64,000 bases of DNA from Mycobacterium sp. MS1601 (GTDB taxonomy: Bacteria; Actinomycetota; Actinomycetes; Mycobacteriales; Mycobacteriaceae). The stretch lies in contig NZ_CP019420.1 in the NCBI RefSeq assembly GCF_001984215.1, positions 5,084,001-5,148,000 of the forward strand, given 5' to 3'. The translations under genes were made by a program, and so were the position numbers. Shown piece after piece: positions 1 through 8,981 of this stretch. The stretch's first letter is position 1. Every line of letters begins with the position of its first letter. The notes beneath the pieces are model-generated. The model did no database searches. It saw only the letters and a list, made by a program, of their open reading frames with translations, and was not told the origin of the DNA.

Positions 1-612
1 GGTGAACAGCGGATGTGCGAACGGGGCCATCACCAATCGCAGCGCCGCGGTCACCAGGGCATCACCCAGTGATTCGCCGCCTGCGATGTAGAAGATGTCC
101 TCGAGCCAGGCGAACCCCGCGGCCACCAGGCCGGCGTACACCAGGCAATCGACCAGGGAATTGAGTTCGTGGCGGCGACGGCCGGTCATCATCAACAGCA
201 GGAACGCGCCCTTGGCTGCCTCTTCGATGATCGGGGCGGCGATTGCGGTGGTGCGCCAGTCGCTCTCGGCGCCCCCGCTGACCACCGCTCCGAACACCAT
301 CTCAAAGATCACCGACACCACGATGGCGACGGAGGCGCCCCAGATGAACGCGAGCACCAGCAGCCGCGGAGGCTCAGGCTCGAAACGGTCCAGCCACAGG
401 TACGCCAGCACCACTACCAGCATGGCCAGGGTGGACAACACGAAACCGATTGCGGTGCCGACCGGGTTGACCGCGGTGAGCAGGATCACCAGCAGCCCTG
501 CAATCGTGCCCAGCCCGATGATCAGGGCAATCGGGGCTCCGACTTTGCGGACGCGGCGGGGAAACGGTGGCAGGAATGCCGGTGCTTGCGACGGGCTCGC
601 GGGGGTGTGCAC
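1..612 (-). CDS. PrsW-family intramembrane metalloprotease (partial, C-terminus off left edge)
   Basis: Reading the minus strand from a GTG at 612 gives an open frame that runs off the left edge (204 codons visible). An in-frame TAA lies a few codons upstream, so this GTG is the only nearby start. Visible signatures are two N-terminal membrane segments, a WLDRFEPEPP motif after them, an EEAAKG motif (the E-E-x-x-K signature of the PrsW/CPBP-like fold), a YAGLVAAGFAWLED segment, and FAHPLFT at the cut edge. PrsW proteins are multi-pass membrane proteases that cleave anti-sigma factors in Bacillus; the substrate in mycobacteria is not evident from the sequence. It is divergent from rpsA. Confidence 0.85.
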   Translation of the reverse strand, partial: MHTPASPSQAPAFLPPFPRRVRKVGAPIALIIGLGTIAGLLVILLTAVNPVGTAIGFVLSTLAMLVVVLAYLWLDRFEPEPPRLLVLAFIWGASVAIVVSVIFEMVFGAVVSGGAESDWRTTAIAAPIIEEAAKGAFLLLMMTGRRRHELNSLVDCLVYAGLVAAGFAWLEDIFYIAGGESLGDALVTAALRLVMAPFAHPLFT

Positions 613-669
613 GTCAGCAGATTAGCGGTGCCACCTAGTGATGGGAGGGTGGGTTTGTCCAGGCAGTGC

Positions 670-691
670 CCTGTCGAGTAACCTCGACAGG
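670..691 (+). promoter_or_regulatory. Perfect hairpin in the rpsA leader
   Basis: CCTGTCGAG-TAAC-CTCGACAGG is a perfect 9-bp stem with a 4-nt loop, about 80 nt before the rpsA start. It lies between divergent genes and has no T run after it, so it is more likely an operator or leader RNA structure than a terminator. S1 is autoregulated at its leader in other bacteria; whether that applies here is inference. Confidence 0.4.
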
Positions 692-769
692 TATCTGTGT
701 GCGTTTCGTGCTCAGGTCACCGAGCTCAACCTGCCCCTACTACCCAACCTGTCCGGAGCTATCCACCAT

Positions 770-2215
770 ATGCCAAGTCCCGTCGCCACCTCGCCGCAAG
801 TAGCCGTCAATGATATCGGCTCGGCTGAGGATTTTCTCGCCGCCATCGACAAGACCATCAAATACTTCAACGATGGCGACATCGTCGAAGGGACCATCGT
901 CAAGGTTGACCGTGACGAAGTCTTGCTCGACATCGGCTACAAGACCGAAGGTGTCATCCCTTCGCGCGAACTCTCCATCAAGCACGACGTCGACCCCAAT
1001 GAGGTTGTGTCCGTCGGCGATGAGGTCGAAGCCCTCGTTCTCACCAAAGAGGACAAAGAAGGCCGACTGATCCTGTCCAAGAAGCGCGCTCAGTACGAGC
1101 GTGCCTGGGGCACCATCGAAGAACTGAAGGAGAAGGACGAGGCCGTCAAGGGCACCGTCATCGAGGTCGTCAAGGGCGGCCTGATCCTCGACATCGGTCT
1201 GCGCGGCTTCCTGCCCGCGTCGCTGGTGGAGATGCGTCGTGTCCGCGATCTGCAGCCGTACATCGGCAAGGAGATCGAGGCCAAGATCATCGAGCTGGAC
1301 AAGAACCGCAACAACGTGGTGCTGTCCCGCCGTGCCTGGCTGGAGCAGACCCAGTCCGAGGTCCGCAGCGAGTTCCTCAACCAGCTGCAGAAGGGTGCCA
1401 TCCGCAAGGGTGTCGTCTCGTCGATCGTCAACTTCGGCGCGTTCGTCGATCTCGGCGGCGTCGACGGCCTGGTGCACGTCTCCGAGCTGTCGTGGAAGCA
1501 CATCGACCACCCGTCCGAGGTTGTCCAGGTGGGCGACGAGGTCACCGTCGAGGTGCTCGACGTCGACATGGACCGCGAGCGGGTTTCGCTGTCGCTCAAG
1601 GCCACTCAGGAAGATCCGTGGCGCCACTTCGCTCGTACCCATGCCATCGGCCAGATCGTGCCCGGCAAGGTCACCAAGCTGGTGCCGTTCGGTGCGTTCG
1701 TCCGGGTCGAAGAGGGCATCGAGGGTCTGGTGCACATCTCCGAGCTGGCTGAGCGTCATGTCGAGGTGCCGGACCAGGTTGTCGCCGTCGGCGATGACGC
1801 CATGGTCAAGGTCATCGACATCGACCTCGAGCGTCGCCGGATCTCGTTGAGCCTCAAGCAGGCCAACGAGGACTACACCGACGAGTTCGACCCGTCGAAG
1901 TACGGCATGGCCGACAGCTACGACGAGGCCGGCAACTACATCTTCCCCGAAGGCTTCGACGCCGAGACCAACGAATGGCTCGAGGGCTTCGACAAGCAGC
2001 GCAACGAGTGGGAGGCCCGGTACGCCGAGGCCGAGCGTCGCCACAAGATGCACACTGCGCAGATGGAGAAGTTCGCCGCTGCCGAGGCGGAAGCCGCCAG
2101 TCGGCCCGCGACCAGCGGAACCACCTCGTCCAGCTCGGGCGAGTCCGCTGGTGGATCGCTTGCCAGCGATGCCCAGCTCGCCGCACTGCGCGAGAAGCTC
2201 GCCGGTAACGCGTAG
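770..2215 (+). CDS. rpsA: 30S ribosomal protein S1
   Basis: The 481-aa protein has the same length as M. tuberculosis RpsA when started at ATG 770 (MPSPVATSPQ). It carries four S1/OB RNA-binding repeats (about residues 35-105, 120-190, 205-280 and 290-365), each with the D-G-D-I-V/G-x-V core and G-A-F-V turn, e.g. NFGAFVDLGGVDGLVHVSE and PFGAFVRVEEGIEGLVHISE. The acidic, Ser-rich C-terminal tail is typical of actinobacterial S1. S1 binds mRNA on the 30S subunit during initiation. The frame is open upstream of 770, but the upstream codons do not look like S1. A strong terminator follows the stop. Confidence 0.98.
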   Translation: MPSPVATSPQVAVNDIGSAEDFLAAIDKTIKYFNDGDIVEGTIVKVDRDEVLLDIGYKTEGVIPSRELSIKHDVDPNEVVSVGDEVEALVLTKEDKEGRLILSKKRAQYERAWGTIEELKEKDEAVKGTVIEVVKGGLILDIGLRGFLPASLVEMRRVRDLQPYIGKEIEAKIIELDKNRNNVVLSRRAWLEQTQSEVRSEFLNQLQKGAIRKGVVSSIVNFGAFVDLGGVDGLVHVSELSWKHIDHPSEVVQVGDEVTVEVLDVDMDRERVSLSLKATQEDPWRHFARTHAIGQIVPGKVTKLVPFGAFVRVEEGIEGLVHISELAERHVEVPDQVVAVGDDAMVKVIDIDLERRRISLSLKQANEDYTDEFDPSKYGMADSYDEAGNYIFPEGFDAETNEWLEGFDKQRNEWEARYAEAERRHKMHTAQMEKFAAAEAEAASRPATSGTTSSSSGESAGGSLASDAQLAALREKLAGNA

Positions 2216-2247
2216 CAGCACAAAGACACTCAATTCGCCGAGTGAAG

Positions 2248-2289
2248 CCGCGCAGTACGTCTTCGGACGTACTGCGCGGTTCTTTTTTC
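2248..2289 (+). terminator. Rho-independent terminator after rpsA
   Basis: A 14-bp perfect stem (2248-2261 with 2266-2279) closed by a TTCG tetraloop is followed by TTCTTTTTTC. It is one of the few U-tailed terminators in this window and separates rpsA from coaE. Confidence 0.9.
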
Positions 2290-2313
2290 GCACCTTCTAG
2301 ATGAGGCAGGACA

Positions 2314-3414
2314 GTGCTGCGGATCGGTTTGTCGGGTGGTATCGGTGCCGGAAAATCCACCGTCTCAAGGACTTTCAGTGAGCTCGGGGGAGTCATCGTC
2401 GATGGTGACGTGATCGCCCGCGAGGTCGTCGAACCCGGCACGCCAGGGCTGGCGGCGCTTGTCGAGGCCTTCGGCCACGGCATCTTGGCGCCCGACGGTG
2501 CTCTGAACCGTCCTGCGTTGGCCGCCATCGCGTTCGGTGACGAGCAGAAGCGCCAGACTCTGAACGGGATCGTCCACCCCCTGGTGGGCAAGCGGCGCTC
2601 CGAGCTCATCGAGGCCGCAGCCCCTGACGCCGTGATCGTCGAAGACATCCCGTTGTTGGTGGAATCCCGGATGGCGCCGATGTTCCCGTTGGTGATCATC
2701 GTCCACGCCGACGAGGACGTCCGTGTTCGGCGGCTCATCGAGTACCGCGACTTCAGTGAGGACGATGCCCGGGCGCGCATCAAGGCTCAGGCCACCGTCG
2801 AAGAGCGCGAAGCCGTCGCCGACGTGTGGCTGGACAACGCCGGCTCCGCGGAGGAGCTCGCCGAGCAGGCGCGCACGCTCTGGCATCACCGGATCCTGCC
2901 GTTTGCGCACAATGTGGAGCACCACACTCCGGCCGTTGCGGCGTCGCTGGTGGTGCCGTATGACCCCGAGTGGCCGAAGCAGGCGCGGCGGGCGGTGGCG
3001 CGGCTCAACACCGCCTGCGGGCACCGAGCCCTGCGGATCGACCACGTGGGGGCGACGGCGGTGGCCGGCCATGAGGCTGCTGACGTGCTCGACATCCAGG
3101 TGACGGTCGATTCGCTGGCCACCGCCGATGAGCTCGGTGACGCATTGCTGGCGGCCGGCTATCCGCGTGTCGAGGACGTCACCGGAGACCAGCAGCTGGA
3201 TTCAGACACCGATGAAGCTCTGTGGCACAAGCGCTTTCATGGCTCGGCAGACCCCGGTCGCCCGGCGAATGTCCATCTGCGCGTCGACGGGTGGCCCAAT
3301 CAACGGTTCGCGCTGCTGTATCCGGACTGGGCGGCGGCCAATCCGGGGGAGTCCGGTGACGACATCTACGCCCGGGCGTGGGCGTGGGCCGATGCCACCG
3401 GCTGGCGTCCCTGA
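2314..3414 (+). CDS. coaE: Dephospho-CoA kinase with GrpB-like (UPF0157) C-terminal domain
   Basis: The 366-aa protein catalyses the last step of CoA synthesis, phosphorylation of dephospho-CoA. Residues 1-195 are the kinase: P-loop GLSGGIGAGKST, DGDVIAREVVEPG, HPLVGKRR and the lid EYRDFSEDDA. Residues about 205-366 form a GrpB/UPF0157 nucleotidyltransferase-fold domain (VVPYDPEWP, RIDHVGATAV, HKRFHGSADPGRPANVHLR). This fusion is the usual mycobacterial form; the tail is thought to help folding and its own activity is not established. Start is GTG 2314, just after the rpsA terminator. Confidence 0.96.
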   Translation: MLRIGLSGGIGAGKSTVSRTFSELGGVIVDGDVIAREVVEPGTPGLAALVEAFGHGILAPDGALNRPALAAIAFGDEQKRQTLNGIVHPLVGKRRSELIEAAAPDAVIVEDIPLLVESRMAPMFPLVIIVHADEDVRVRRLIEYRDFSEDDARARIKAQATVEEREAVADVWLDNAGSAEELAEQARTLWHHRILPFAHNVEHHTPAVAASLVVPYDPEWPKQARRAVARLNTACGHRALRIDHVGATAVAGHEAADVLDIQVTVDSLATADELGDALLAAGYPRVEDVTGDQQLDSDTDEALWHKRFHGSADPGRPANVHLRVDGWPNQRFALLYPDWAAANPGESGDDIYARAWAWADATGWRP

Positions 3415-3415
3415 A

Positions 3416-3928
3416 TCAGGCGGGCGGCAGAGCCGGATCCACTGGCTCGTCGGGCGGCGGCGGTGGTGCGGGCACGCCGGCCACCGGCGCTTCACAGGTC
3501 AGCGACCCGAAATCGGGGTCGTCGCGCTGCGGCAGTACCCGGGGTGCCACGAAGTCGTCGGCCTGTGCCACCAGCTGGTCGTCTATCAGGATCTCGCAGT
3601 GCAGGTTGGCGGAGTACGGCCACTGGATGGACAGCCGCACGTTGGCCGTCCCGGAGGCCGGCAGCACGGTCTGCGTCTCGAACACGCGCCCGGGCACCAT
3701 GGTGGGGTTTTCGGTCTGGATGCGGTTGTCCTGGGCGGCCCAGGTGACGCTGGCGCCTCGGGACACGCCGTCGACACGGGTGCGGTAGGTGACGTTGTGC
3801 AGCACTTCGGTCGACGGGGCGGGCTCAACCGTGGGGGTGTCGGTGACGGGCTCCGCGGAGGCGACGCCGGGGGTGAACACAGCAAGCAGTAGCGCGGTGG
3901 CGGTAACCACGCGTACCGGGGAGTTCAT
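3416..3928 (-). CDS. Secreted hypothetical protein
   Basis: A 170-aa protein from ATG 3928 (a GTG at 3940 would add four residues). An N-terminal signal peptide ends in GVASA-EP. The mature part has a beta-rich stretch with two cysteines (NLHCEIL and GSLTCEAP, probably a disulfide) and a Pro-rich tail (PAPPPPPDEP). It matches no enzyme family I recognise; mycobacteria encode many small exported proteins of this design. It lies 19 bp downstream of the DUF402 gene on the same strand, so co-transcription is likely, and is convergent with coaE with almost no gap. Confidence 0.75.
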   Translation of the reverse strand: MNSPVRVVTATALLLAVFTPGVASAEPVTDTPTVEPAPSTEVLHNVTYRTRVDGVSRGASVTWAAQDNRIQTENPTMVPGRVFETQTVLPASGTANVRLSIQWPYSANLHCEILIDDQLVAQADDFVAPRVLPQRDDPDFGSLTCEAPVAGVPAPPPPPDEPVDPALPPA

Positions 3929-3947
3929 GATCGCTGACACTATGCCT

Positions 3948-4448
3948 TCATCGCCAGGAGAGATTCATTCCGTTACTCGCTAGCCAAGCTAACAGATTAT
4001 GCCCGTGTGCGGTCAACCCCGCGGTGGTGGACACCGCGGTATGGATTGCCTTTTCCGCAGTCCGGGCGCTGATCAGGCCCGCTTTGTGGGCCTCCAGCAG
4101 TTCGTCGACGTCGAGCAGTTCAGTGCTTCGATCGGTGCGCACCACCAGGTCGAGGTAGTGGTCGACTGTCCGCCAGACGTCGCCGTCGACGGTGATCTCG
4201 CCGATGTCGAGATAGAAGTCCTGATCGCGCTCGTGCCCGGCGTTCCAGTGGAAGACATTCGCGCGAAGATCGAGTGTGGGCAACAACCACGACTCCAGGT
4301 GATGGAACTGAGCGCGGCCGGGCGTCGGGCGGGCCATGTACAGGCCCCAGGGTTCACGCACGAAGACGTCGACCGCCCGGACGAACCCCTTCGGGTCGAC
4401 GTTGGTGCGGGCGGCCAGGTCGAATGTCTCGTTCTTGGGTGGATGGAT
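3948..4448 (-). CDS. DUF402 domain protein (Rv1632c-like), probable ATC start
   Basis: DUF402 fold protein of the FomD/Ntdp-like type, with YLDIGEITVDGDVWRTVDHYLDL and LLDVDELLEAHKAGLIS in the core. These folds bind or hydrolyse nucleotides; the mycobacterial role is unknown. The first ordinary start is GTG 4361, but 29 further in-frame codons upstream encode HPPKNETFDLAARTNVDP, which looks like the conserved family N-terminus. An in-frame TAG at 4460-4458 closes the frame. No ATG, GTG or TTG lies in this stretch, so the start is probably ATC at 4448. It is divergent from uvrB with about 58 bp between the starts. Confidence 0.8.
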   Translation of the reverse strand: MHPPKNETFDLAARTNVDPKGFVRAVDVFVREPWGLYMARPTPGRAQFHHLESWLLPTLDLRANVFHWNAGHERDQDFYLDIGEITVDGDVWRTVDHYLDLVVRTDRSTELLDVDELLEAHKAGLISARTAEKAIHTAVSTTAGLTAHGHNLLAWLASNGMNLSWR

Positions 4449-4506
4449 ACGCCCAGCCTAGGCGAGGGAATCGCAGCTGTCGGTGCGTGGTTCTAACCTG
4501 GTGAAC

Positions 4507-6678
4507 ATGGCTTTCGCAACCGAACATCCCGTACTCGCGCACTCGGAGTACCGACCCGCCGCCGACGCGGTGGACGGCCTGCTGCGCGCGGGCGGCCAGT
4601 TCGAGGTGGTCAGTGAGTACCAACCGGCTGGGGACCAGCCCGCTGCCATCGAAGAGCTGGAACGTCGTATCCGCGCCGGTGAACGGGACGTGGTGCTGCT
4701 GGGTGCCACCGGCACCGGTAAGTCGGCCACCACTGCCTGGCTCATCGAGCGGCTCCAGCGGCCCACCCTGGTGATGGCGCCCAACAAGACACTTGCCGCT
4801 CAGTTGGCCAACGAGCTGCGCGAGATGCTGCCCAACAACGCCGTCGAGTACTTCGTCTCGTACTACGACTACTACCAACCCGAGGCGTACATCGCGCAGA
4901 CGGACACCTATATCGAGAAGGACAGCTCGATCAACGACGACGTCGAGCGGCTGCGCCATTCGGCCACGTCCAATCTGTTGTCGCGGCGCGATGTGGTGGT
5001 GGTGGCGTCGGTGTCGTGCATCTACGGTCTCGGCACGCCACAGTCGTACCTGGACCGCTCGGTGGAGTTGAAGGTCGGCGACGAGGTGCCGCGGGACGGG
5101 CTGCTGCGTCTGCTGGTCGATGTGCAGTACACCCGCAACGACATGTCCTTCACCCGGGGCACCTTCCGGGTGCGGGGCGACACCGTCGAGATCATCCCGT
5201 CGTATGAGGAACTGGCGGTGCGCATCGAGTACTTCGGTGACGAGATCGAGGCGCTGTACTACATGCACCCACTCACCGGTGATGTGGTCCGCCAGGTCGA
5301 TTCACTGCGGGTCTTCCCGGCCACCCATTACGTGGCGGGCCCGGAACGGATGGCCATGGCCATCTCCAGCATCGAGGCTGAACTCGAGGAGCGCCTGGCT
5401 GAGCTGGAAGGTCAGGGCAAACTCCTCGAAGCGCAGCGACTTCGGATGCGTACCAACTATGACCTCGAGATGATGAAGCAGGTCGGCTTCTGCTCGGGTA
5501 TCGAGAACTACTCGCGGCACATCGACGGCCGGGGTCCGGGCACCGCACCGGCGACGCTGATCGACTATTTCCCCGAAGACTTCCTGATGGTGATCGACGA
5601 GTCCCATGTCACGGTGCCGCAGATCGGCGGCATGTATGAAGGCGACATGTCGCGCAAGCGCAACCTCGTCGACTTCGGTTTCCGTCTGCCCTCGGCGGTC
5701 GACAACCGCCCGCTGACGTGGGAGGAATTCGCCGACCGCATTGGGCAGACGGTGTATCTTTCGGCCACTCCGGGCGACTACGAGATCAGCCAGGCCGCAG
5801 GCGAATTCGTCGAGCAGGTCATCAGGCCCACCGGCCTGGTGGATCCGCAGGTGATCGTTAAACCCACCAAGGGCCAGATCGACGACCTGATCGCTGAGAT
5901 CCGGCTGCGCACCGAGCGTGACGAACGCGTGCTGGTCACCACCTTGACCAAGAAGATGGCCGAGGACCTCACCGACTATCTGCTGGAGATGGGAATCCGG
6001 GTGCGTTACTTGCACTCCGAGGTCGACACCCTGCGGCGGGTGGAGTTGCTGCGGCAGTTGCGCCTCGGTGAGTACGACGTGCTGGTGGGCATCAACCTGC
6101 TGCGTGAGGGCCTGGACCTGCCCGAGGTGTCGCTGGTGGCCATCCTCGACGCCGACAAGGAAGGGTTCCTGCGCTCACCGCGCAGTCTGATCCAGACCAT
6201 CGGCCGCGCGGCCCGCAACGTCTCCGGCGAAGTGCACATGTATGCCGACAAGATCACCGACTCCATGAAAGTCGCCATCGAAGAGACCGAGCGTCGCCGG
6301 GAGAAGCAGGTCGCCTACAACAAGGAGCACGGCATCGACCCGCAGCCGCTGCGGAAGAAGATCGCCGACATCCTCGACCAGGTGTACCGAGAGGCCGATG
6401 ACAGTGACACGGTGGAGGTCGGCGGGTCCGGTCGCAACTCGTCACGCGGCCGCCGAGCGCAGGGGGAGAAGGGCCGAGCGGTCAGCGCCGGCGTCTTCGA
6501 GGGCCGCGACACCTCCAGTATGCCGCGGGCCGAGCTGGCCGACCTCATCAAGGACATGACGGAACAGATGATGGCCGCGGCCCGCGACCTGCAGTTCGAA
6601 CTCGCCGGCCGGATCCGCGATGAGATCGCCGATCTGAAGAAGGAACTTCGCGGGATGGACGCCGCCGGACTGAAGTAG
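4507..6678 (+). CDS. uvrB: Excinuclease ABC subunit UvrB
   Basis: The 723-aa protein is the damage-verifying helicase of nucleotide excision repair: it is loaded by UvrA, then recruits UvrC. It shows Walker [14 protein letters not shown], the beta-hairpin [10 protein letters not shown], motif [23 protein letters not shown], the helicase C domain ([22 protein letters not shown]), QTIGRAARN and a C-terminal UVR coiled coil ([15 protein letters not shown]). The start ATG 4507 (MAFATEHP) matches the M. tuberculosis N-terminus; GTG 4501 is an in-frame alternative. About 25 residues are inserted near the N-terminus compared with the recalled M. tuberculosis sequence. Confidence 0.98.
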   Translation: MAFATEHPVLAHSEYRPAADAVDGLLRAGGQFEVVSEYQPAGDQPAAIEELERRIRAGERDVVLLGATGTGKSATTAWLIERLQRPTLVMAPNKTLAAQLANELREMLPNNAVEYFVSYYDYYQPEAYIAQTDTYIEKDSSINDDVERLRHSATSNLLSRRDVVVVASVSCIYGLGTPQSYLDRSVELKVGDEVPRDGLLRLLVDVQYTRNDMSFTRGTFRVRGDTVEIIPSYEELAVRIEYFGDEIEALYYMHPLTGDVVRQVDSLRVFPATHYVAGPERMAMAISSIEAELEERLAELEGQGKLLEAQRLRMRTNYDLEMMKQVGFCSGIENYSRHIDGRGPGTAPATLIDYFPEDFLMVIDESHVTVPQIGGMYEGDMSRKRNLVDFGFRLPSAVDNRPLTWEEFADRIGQTVYLSATPGDYEISQAAGEFVEQVIRPTGLVDPQVIVKPTKGQIDDLIAEIRLRTERDERVLVTTLTKKMAEDLTDYLLEMGIRVRYLHSEVDTLRRVELLRQLRLGEYDVLVGINLLREGLDLPEVSLVAILDADKEGFLRSPRSLIQTIGRAARNVSGEVHMYADKITDSMKVAIEETERRREKQVAYNKEHGIDPQPLRKKIADILDQVYREADDSDTVEVGGSGRNSSRGRRAQGEKGRAVSAGVFEGRDTSSMPRAELADLIKDMTEQMMAAARDLQFELAGRIRDEIADLKKELRGMDAAGLK

Positions 6679-6722
6679 GCCGATTTGAACTGAACTGCGG
6701 TTGAGGTTCTACCGTCTACGGC

Positions 6723-8114
6723 GTGAACGAAACCGGGACGTGGCGTCAGCTGCTTGGTCCAGCCAACGTGGGCACGTCGACTGTGCTCGCAGGTGGTGTG
6801 GCGCTGTATGCCACCAATGAATTCATCACCATCAGCTTGCTGCCCAGCGCAGTCGCCGACATCGGTGGCCAGCGGTTCTACTCGTGGGTCACCACCGTGT
6901 ACCTGGTGGCATCGGTGGTTGCCGCCACCACCGTGAGCCCCATTCTCACGCGCCTCGGTCCCCGAGTGTCCTACCTGGGCGCCATGTCGGTGTTCGCCGC
7001 CGGCACGGTGCTGTGCGCCTTGGCGCCCGCCATGGAGGTGCTGCTGGTCGGGCGGACGGTGCAGGGCCTGGGTGGGGGAGTGCTGGCGGGGCTGGGCTAC
7101 GCGGTGATCAATGCGGCTCTGCCGCAGGCATTGTGGACAAAGGCGTCGGCGCTGGTGGCGGCAATGTGGGGAGTGGGCACCCTGCTGGGGCCGGCCGCGG
7201 GAGGGCTCTTCGCCCAATTTGGCCTGTGGCGGTGGGCTTTCGGATTTCTGTTGGTTGCCACCGCGGCTGTGGCTGTACTGGTTCCGTTCGCGCTGGCGGG
7301 CCGACGCCCGGGCGAGGAGGTGGCCCCGTTCCGCATTCCGATCTGGTCGCTGCTGCTCTTGGGTGCGGCGGCATTGACAGTGAGCGTGGCAGGCATACCG
7401 CGCAACCTGGCGCTCACCGCGGCCCTGCTGCTGCTCGGCGTGGCCCTCATGGGCATCTTCCTGGTGGTGGATCGCCGGGTAAAGGTATCGGTGTTGCCGC
7501 GCAGTGCTTTTGGGCCGGGACCGCTGAAGTGGATCTATCTCTCGCTGGGTGTGCTGATGGCTGTGACCATGGTCGACATGTACGTGCCGCTTTTCGGCCA
7601 GCGGTTGGCGCATCTGGTGCCCGTGGTGGCCGGTTTTCTCGGCGTCGCGGTGTCGGTGGGTTGGACAACCGGGGAGATCGCCAGCGCCTCTCTGCGTTCG
7701 CCATCAACAGCCAGGCGCGTGGTGGCGGTGGCGCCGGCGGTGATGGCCGTCGGTCTCGGAACGGCCGCCGCGACGCAGATGGTCGATGCCCCGCCCTGGG
7801 TAGTCGCGATCTGGGTGTTTGCCCTGTTGACGATGGGCGTCGGCGTCGGGATGGCCTGGCCGCACCTGTCCGCATGGGCGATGGCCGGCGATGCCGGCGA
7901 CAGCGGAACCGCGGCGGCGGCCATCAACACTGTGCAACTGATGTGCGGTGCTTTCGGTGCCGGGCTGGCCGGAGTGGTGGTGAACCTGGGCCACGGCGGT
8001 GACGAGTCCGCTGCACGGTCGATGTACGGGGTGTTCGCGGTACTGGCGCTTGTCGGCGTAGTGGCGACGGTGCGAGCTACTCGGCCTGCTCGTCTAGTTG
8101 CCGCAGCGCTGTGA
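6723..8114 (+). CDS. MFS drug-efflux transporter (Rv1634-like)
   Basis: A 463-aa multi-pass membrane protein with 12-14 predicted hydrophobic segments. It shows the MFS pattern of the drug:H+ antiporter type: GRTVQGLGGGVLAGLGYAVI matches the family motif in TM4/5, and the loop RLGPRVSYLGAM occupies the motif A position. Position and orientation right after uvrB match Rv1634, described as a drug-efflux protein. Start is GTG 6723, 44 bp after uvrB, so read-through from uvrB is possible. The last 38 bp overlap the convergent MgtC-like gene. Confidence 0.9.
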   Translation: MNETGTWRQLLGPANVGTSTVLAGGVALYATNEFITISLLPSAVADIGGQRFYSWVTTVYLVASVVAATTVSPILTRLGPRVSYLGAMSVFAAGTVLCALAPAMEVLLVGRTVQGLGGGVLAGLGYAVINAALPQALWTKASALVAAMWGVGTLLGPAAGGLFAQFGLWRWAFGFLLVATAAVAVLVPFALAGRRPGEEVAPFRIPIWSLLLLGAAALTVSVAGIPRNLALTAALLLLGVALMGIFLVVDRRVKVSVLPRSAFGPGPLKWIYLSLGVLMAVTMVDMYVPLFGQRLAHLVPVVAGFLGVAVSVGWTTGEIASASLRSPSTARRVVAVAPAVMAVGLGTAAATQMVDAPPWVVAIWVFALLTMGVGVGMAWPHLSAWAMAGDAGDSGTAAAAINTVQLMCGAFGAGLAGVVVNLGHGGDESAARSMYGVFAVLALVGVVATVRATRPARLVAAAL

Positions 8115-8811
8115 CGCCGCTGATCTGCGCCAACACTGCCGGCGCCTGCAGAATGCCGGACCCGGACAGTGCCATCGTCACGCCCACCTGAGCAGCGCCC
8201 GACGACGGTGTGTCGGTCGGCAGGTCGGATGCCAGTTCATTGAGTCGCCAACGGTGCCGGTCGCAGATCTGCAGCACCTGCCGCATCACGCCCGCGTTGT
8301 CGGTATAGGTCAGGTGCAGTCTGATGGTGCCGCGCAGCCGGGCGTTGAGTCGACGCGCCACCGGGGCGAAGCCGAGGACGATGACGAAGTGCAACACCGT
8401 CACCGTGACGGCCAGCAGCAACAACCCGGCGCCTGCGGCCATGCCGATCGCGGCGCTTTCCCACACCGCCGCGGCCGTGGTCAGGCCGTGCACCGCCCCG
8501 CGGCGGGTGATGATCAATCCGGCGCCGAGAAAGCCTATGCCAGAAACGATCTGGGCGGCGACCCGAGACGGGTCGACCTCGACGGTGCCCGCCGCGAGGA
8601 CATCGTGGAAGCCGTACTTGCTGACCAGCAGGATCAACGCCGCCGAGGTACCCACGATGGCCTGGGTCCGCAACCCCGCACTCTTGCCCTGGATCTCGCG
8701 CTCCAGGCCGATCAGCGCGGTGAGCGTAAAGGCCACCAGCAGTTCGATGATCTGCCGGCTGCCCTGCCCGGGCCCATCGAAGAATCCGGCCTCGGCCAGC
8801 AAAGTCTGCAT
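8077..8811 (-). CDS. MgtC/SapB-family membrane protein
   Basis: A 244-aa protein with the MgtC/SapB domain (about residues 20-150): LIGLEREIQGKSAGLRT, VGTSAALI, QIVSGIGFLGAGLI and GLTTAAAVWESAAIGMA, spanning 4-5 TM segments, then a soluble ACT-like C-terminal domain (RLHLTYTDNAGVMRQVL). The family supports growth in low Mg2+ and inside macrophages in Salmonella and M. tuberculosis; MgtC acts on membrane ATP synthase and pH balance rather than as a Mg2+ pump. Whether this copy is the orthologue of M. tuberculosis mgtC cannot be decided here. Its 3' end overlaps the MFS gene tail-to-tail. Confidence 0.92.
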   Translation of the reverse strand: MQTLLAEAGFFDGPGQGSRQIIELLVAFTLTALIGLEREIQGKSAGLRTQAIVGTSAALILLVSKYGFHDVLAAGTVEVDPSRVAAQIVSGIGFLGAGLIITRRGAVHGLTTAAAVWESAAIGMAAGAGLLLLAVTVTVLHFVIVLGFAPVARRLNARLRGTIRLHLTYTDNAGVMRQVLQICDRHRWRLNELASDLPTDTPSSGAAQVGVTMALSGSGILQAPAVLAQISGVTALRQLDEQAE

Positions 8812-8896
8812 TTGCGAACGTTATCCCGTTCCGTTGGGATCACGCAGATTCCAACGGTGTTGCGCGTCGCTGCCGTTTGGCACAGTCATCGGTAGT

Positions 8897-8967
8897 GCGG
8901 GTGTGGCTGAGTGGCAAGGCACCGGCCTGCAAAGCCGTTTACACGGGTTCGAATCCCGTCATCCGCT
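8897..8967 (+). tRNA. tRNA-Cys (GCA)
   Basis: A 71-nt cloverleaf. The acceptor stem GCGGGTG pairs with CATCCGC (one G-U), the anticodon loop is CTGCAAA with anticodon GCA, and the T arm is ACGGG-TTCGAAT-CCCGT. The discriminator base is U73 and CCA is not encoded. It sits inside the accessory block between the MFS and stress-protein genes. Confidence 0.96.
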
Positions 8968-8981
8968 CGCACAGCGGGGCG

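Noticed and set aside
740-2293. Long minus-strand open frame opposite rpsA
   Set aside because: It is the antisense of rpsA, with composition driven by its GC-rich third positions; no domain or signal.
3948-4361. GTG 4361 as the true start of the DUF402 gene
   Set aside because: It would cut off about 29 residues that match the expected family N-terminus; kept only as an alternative.
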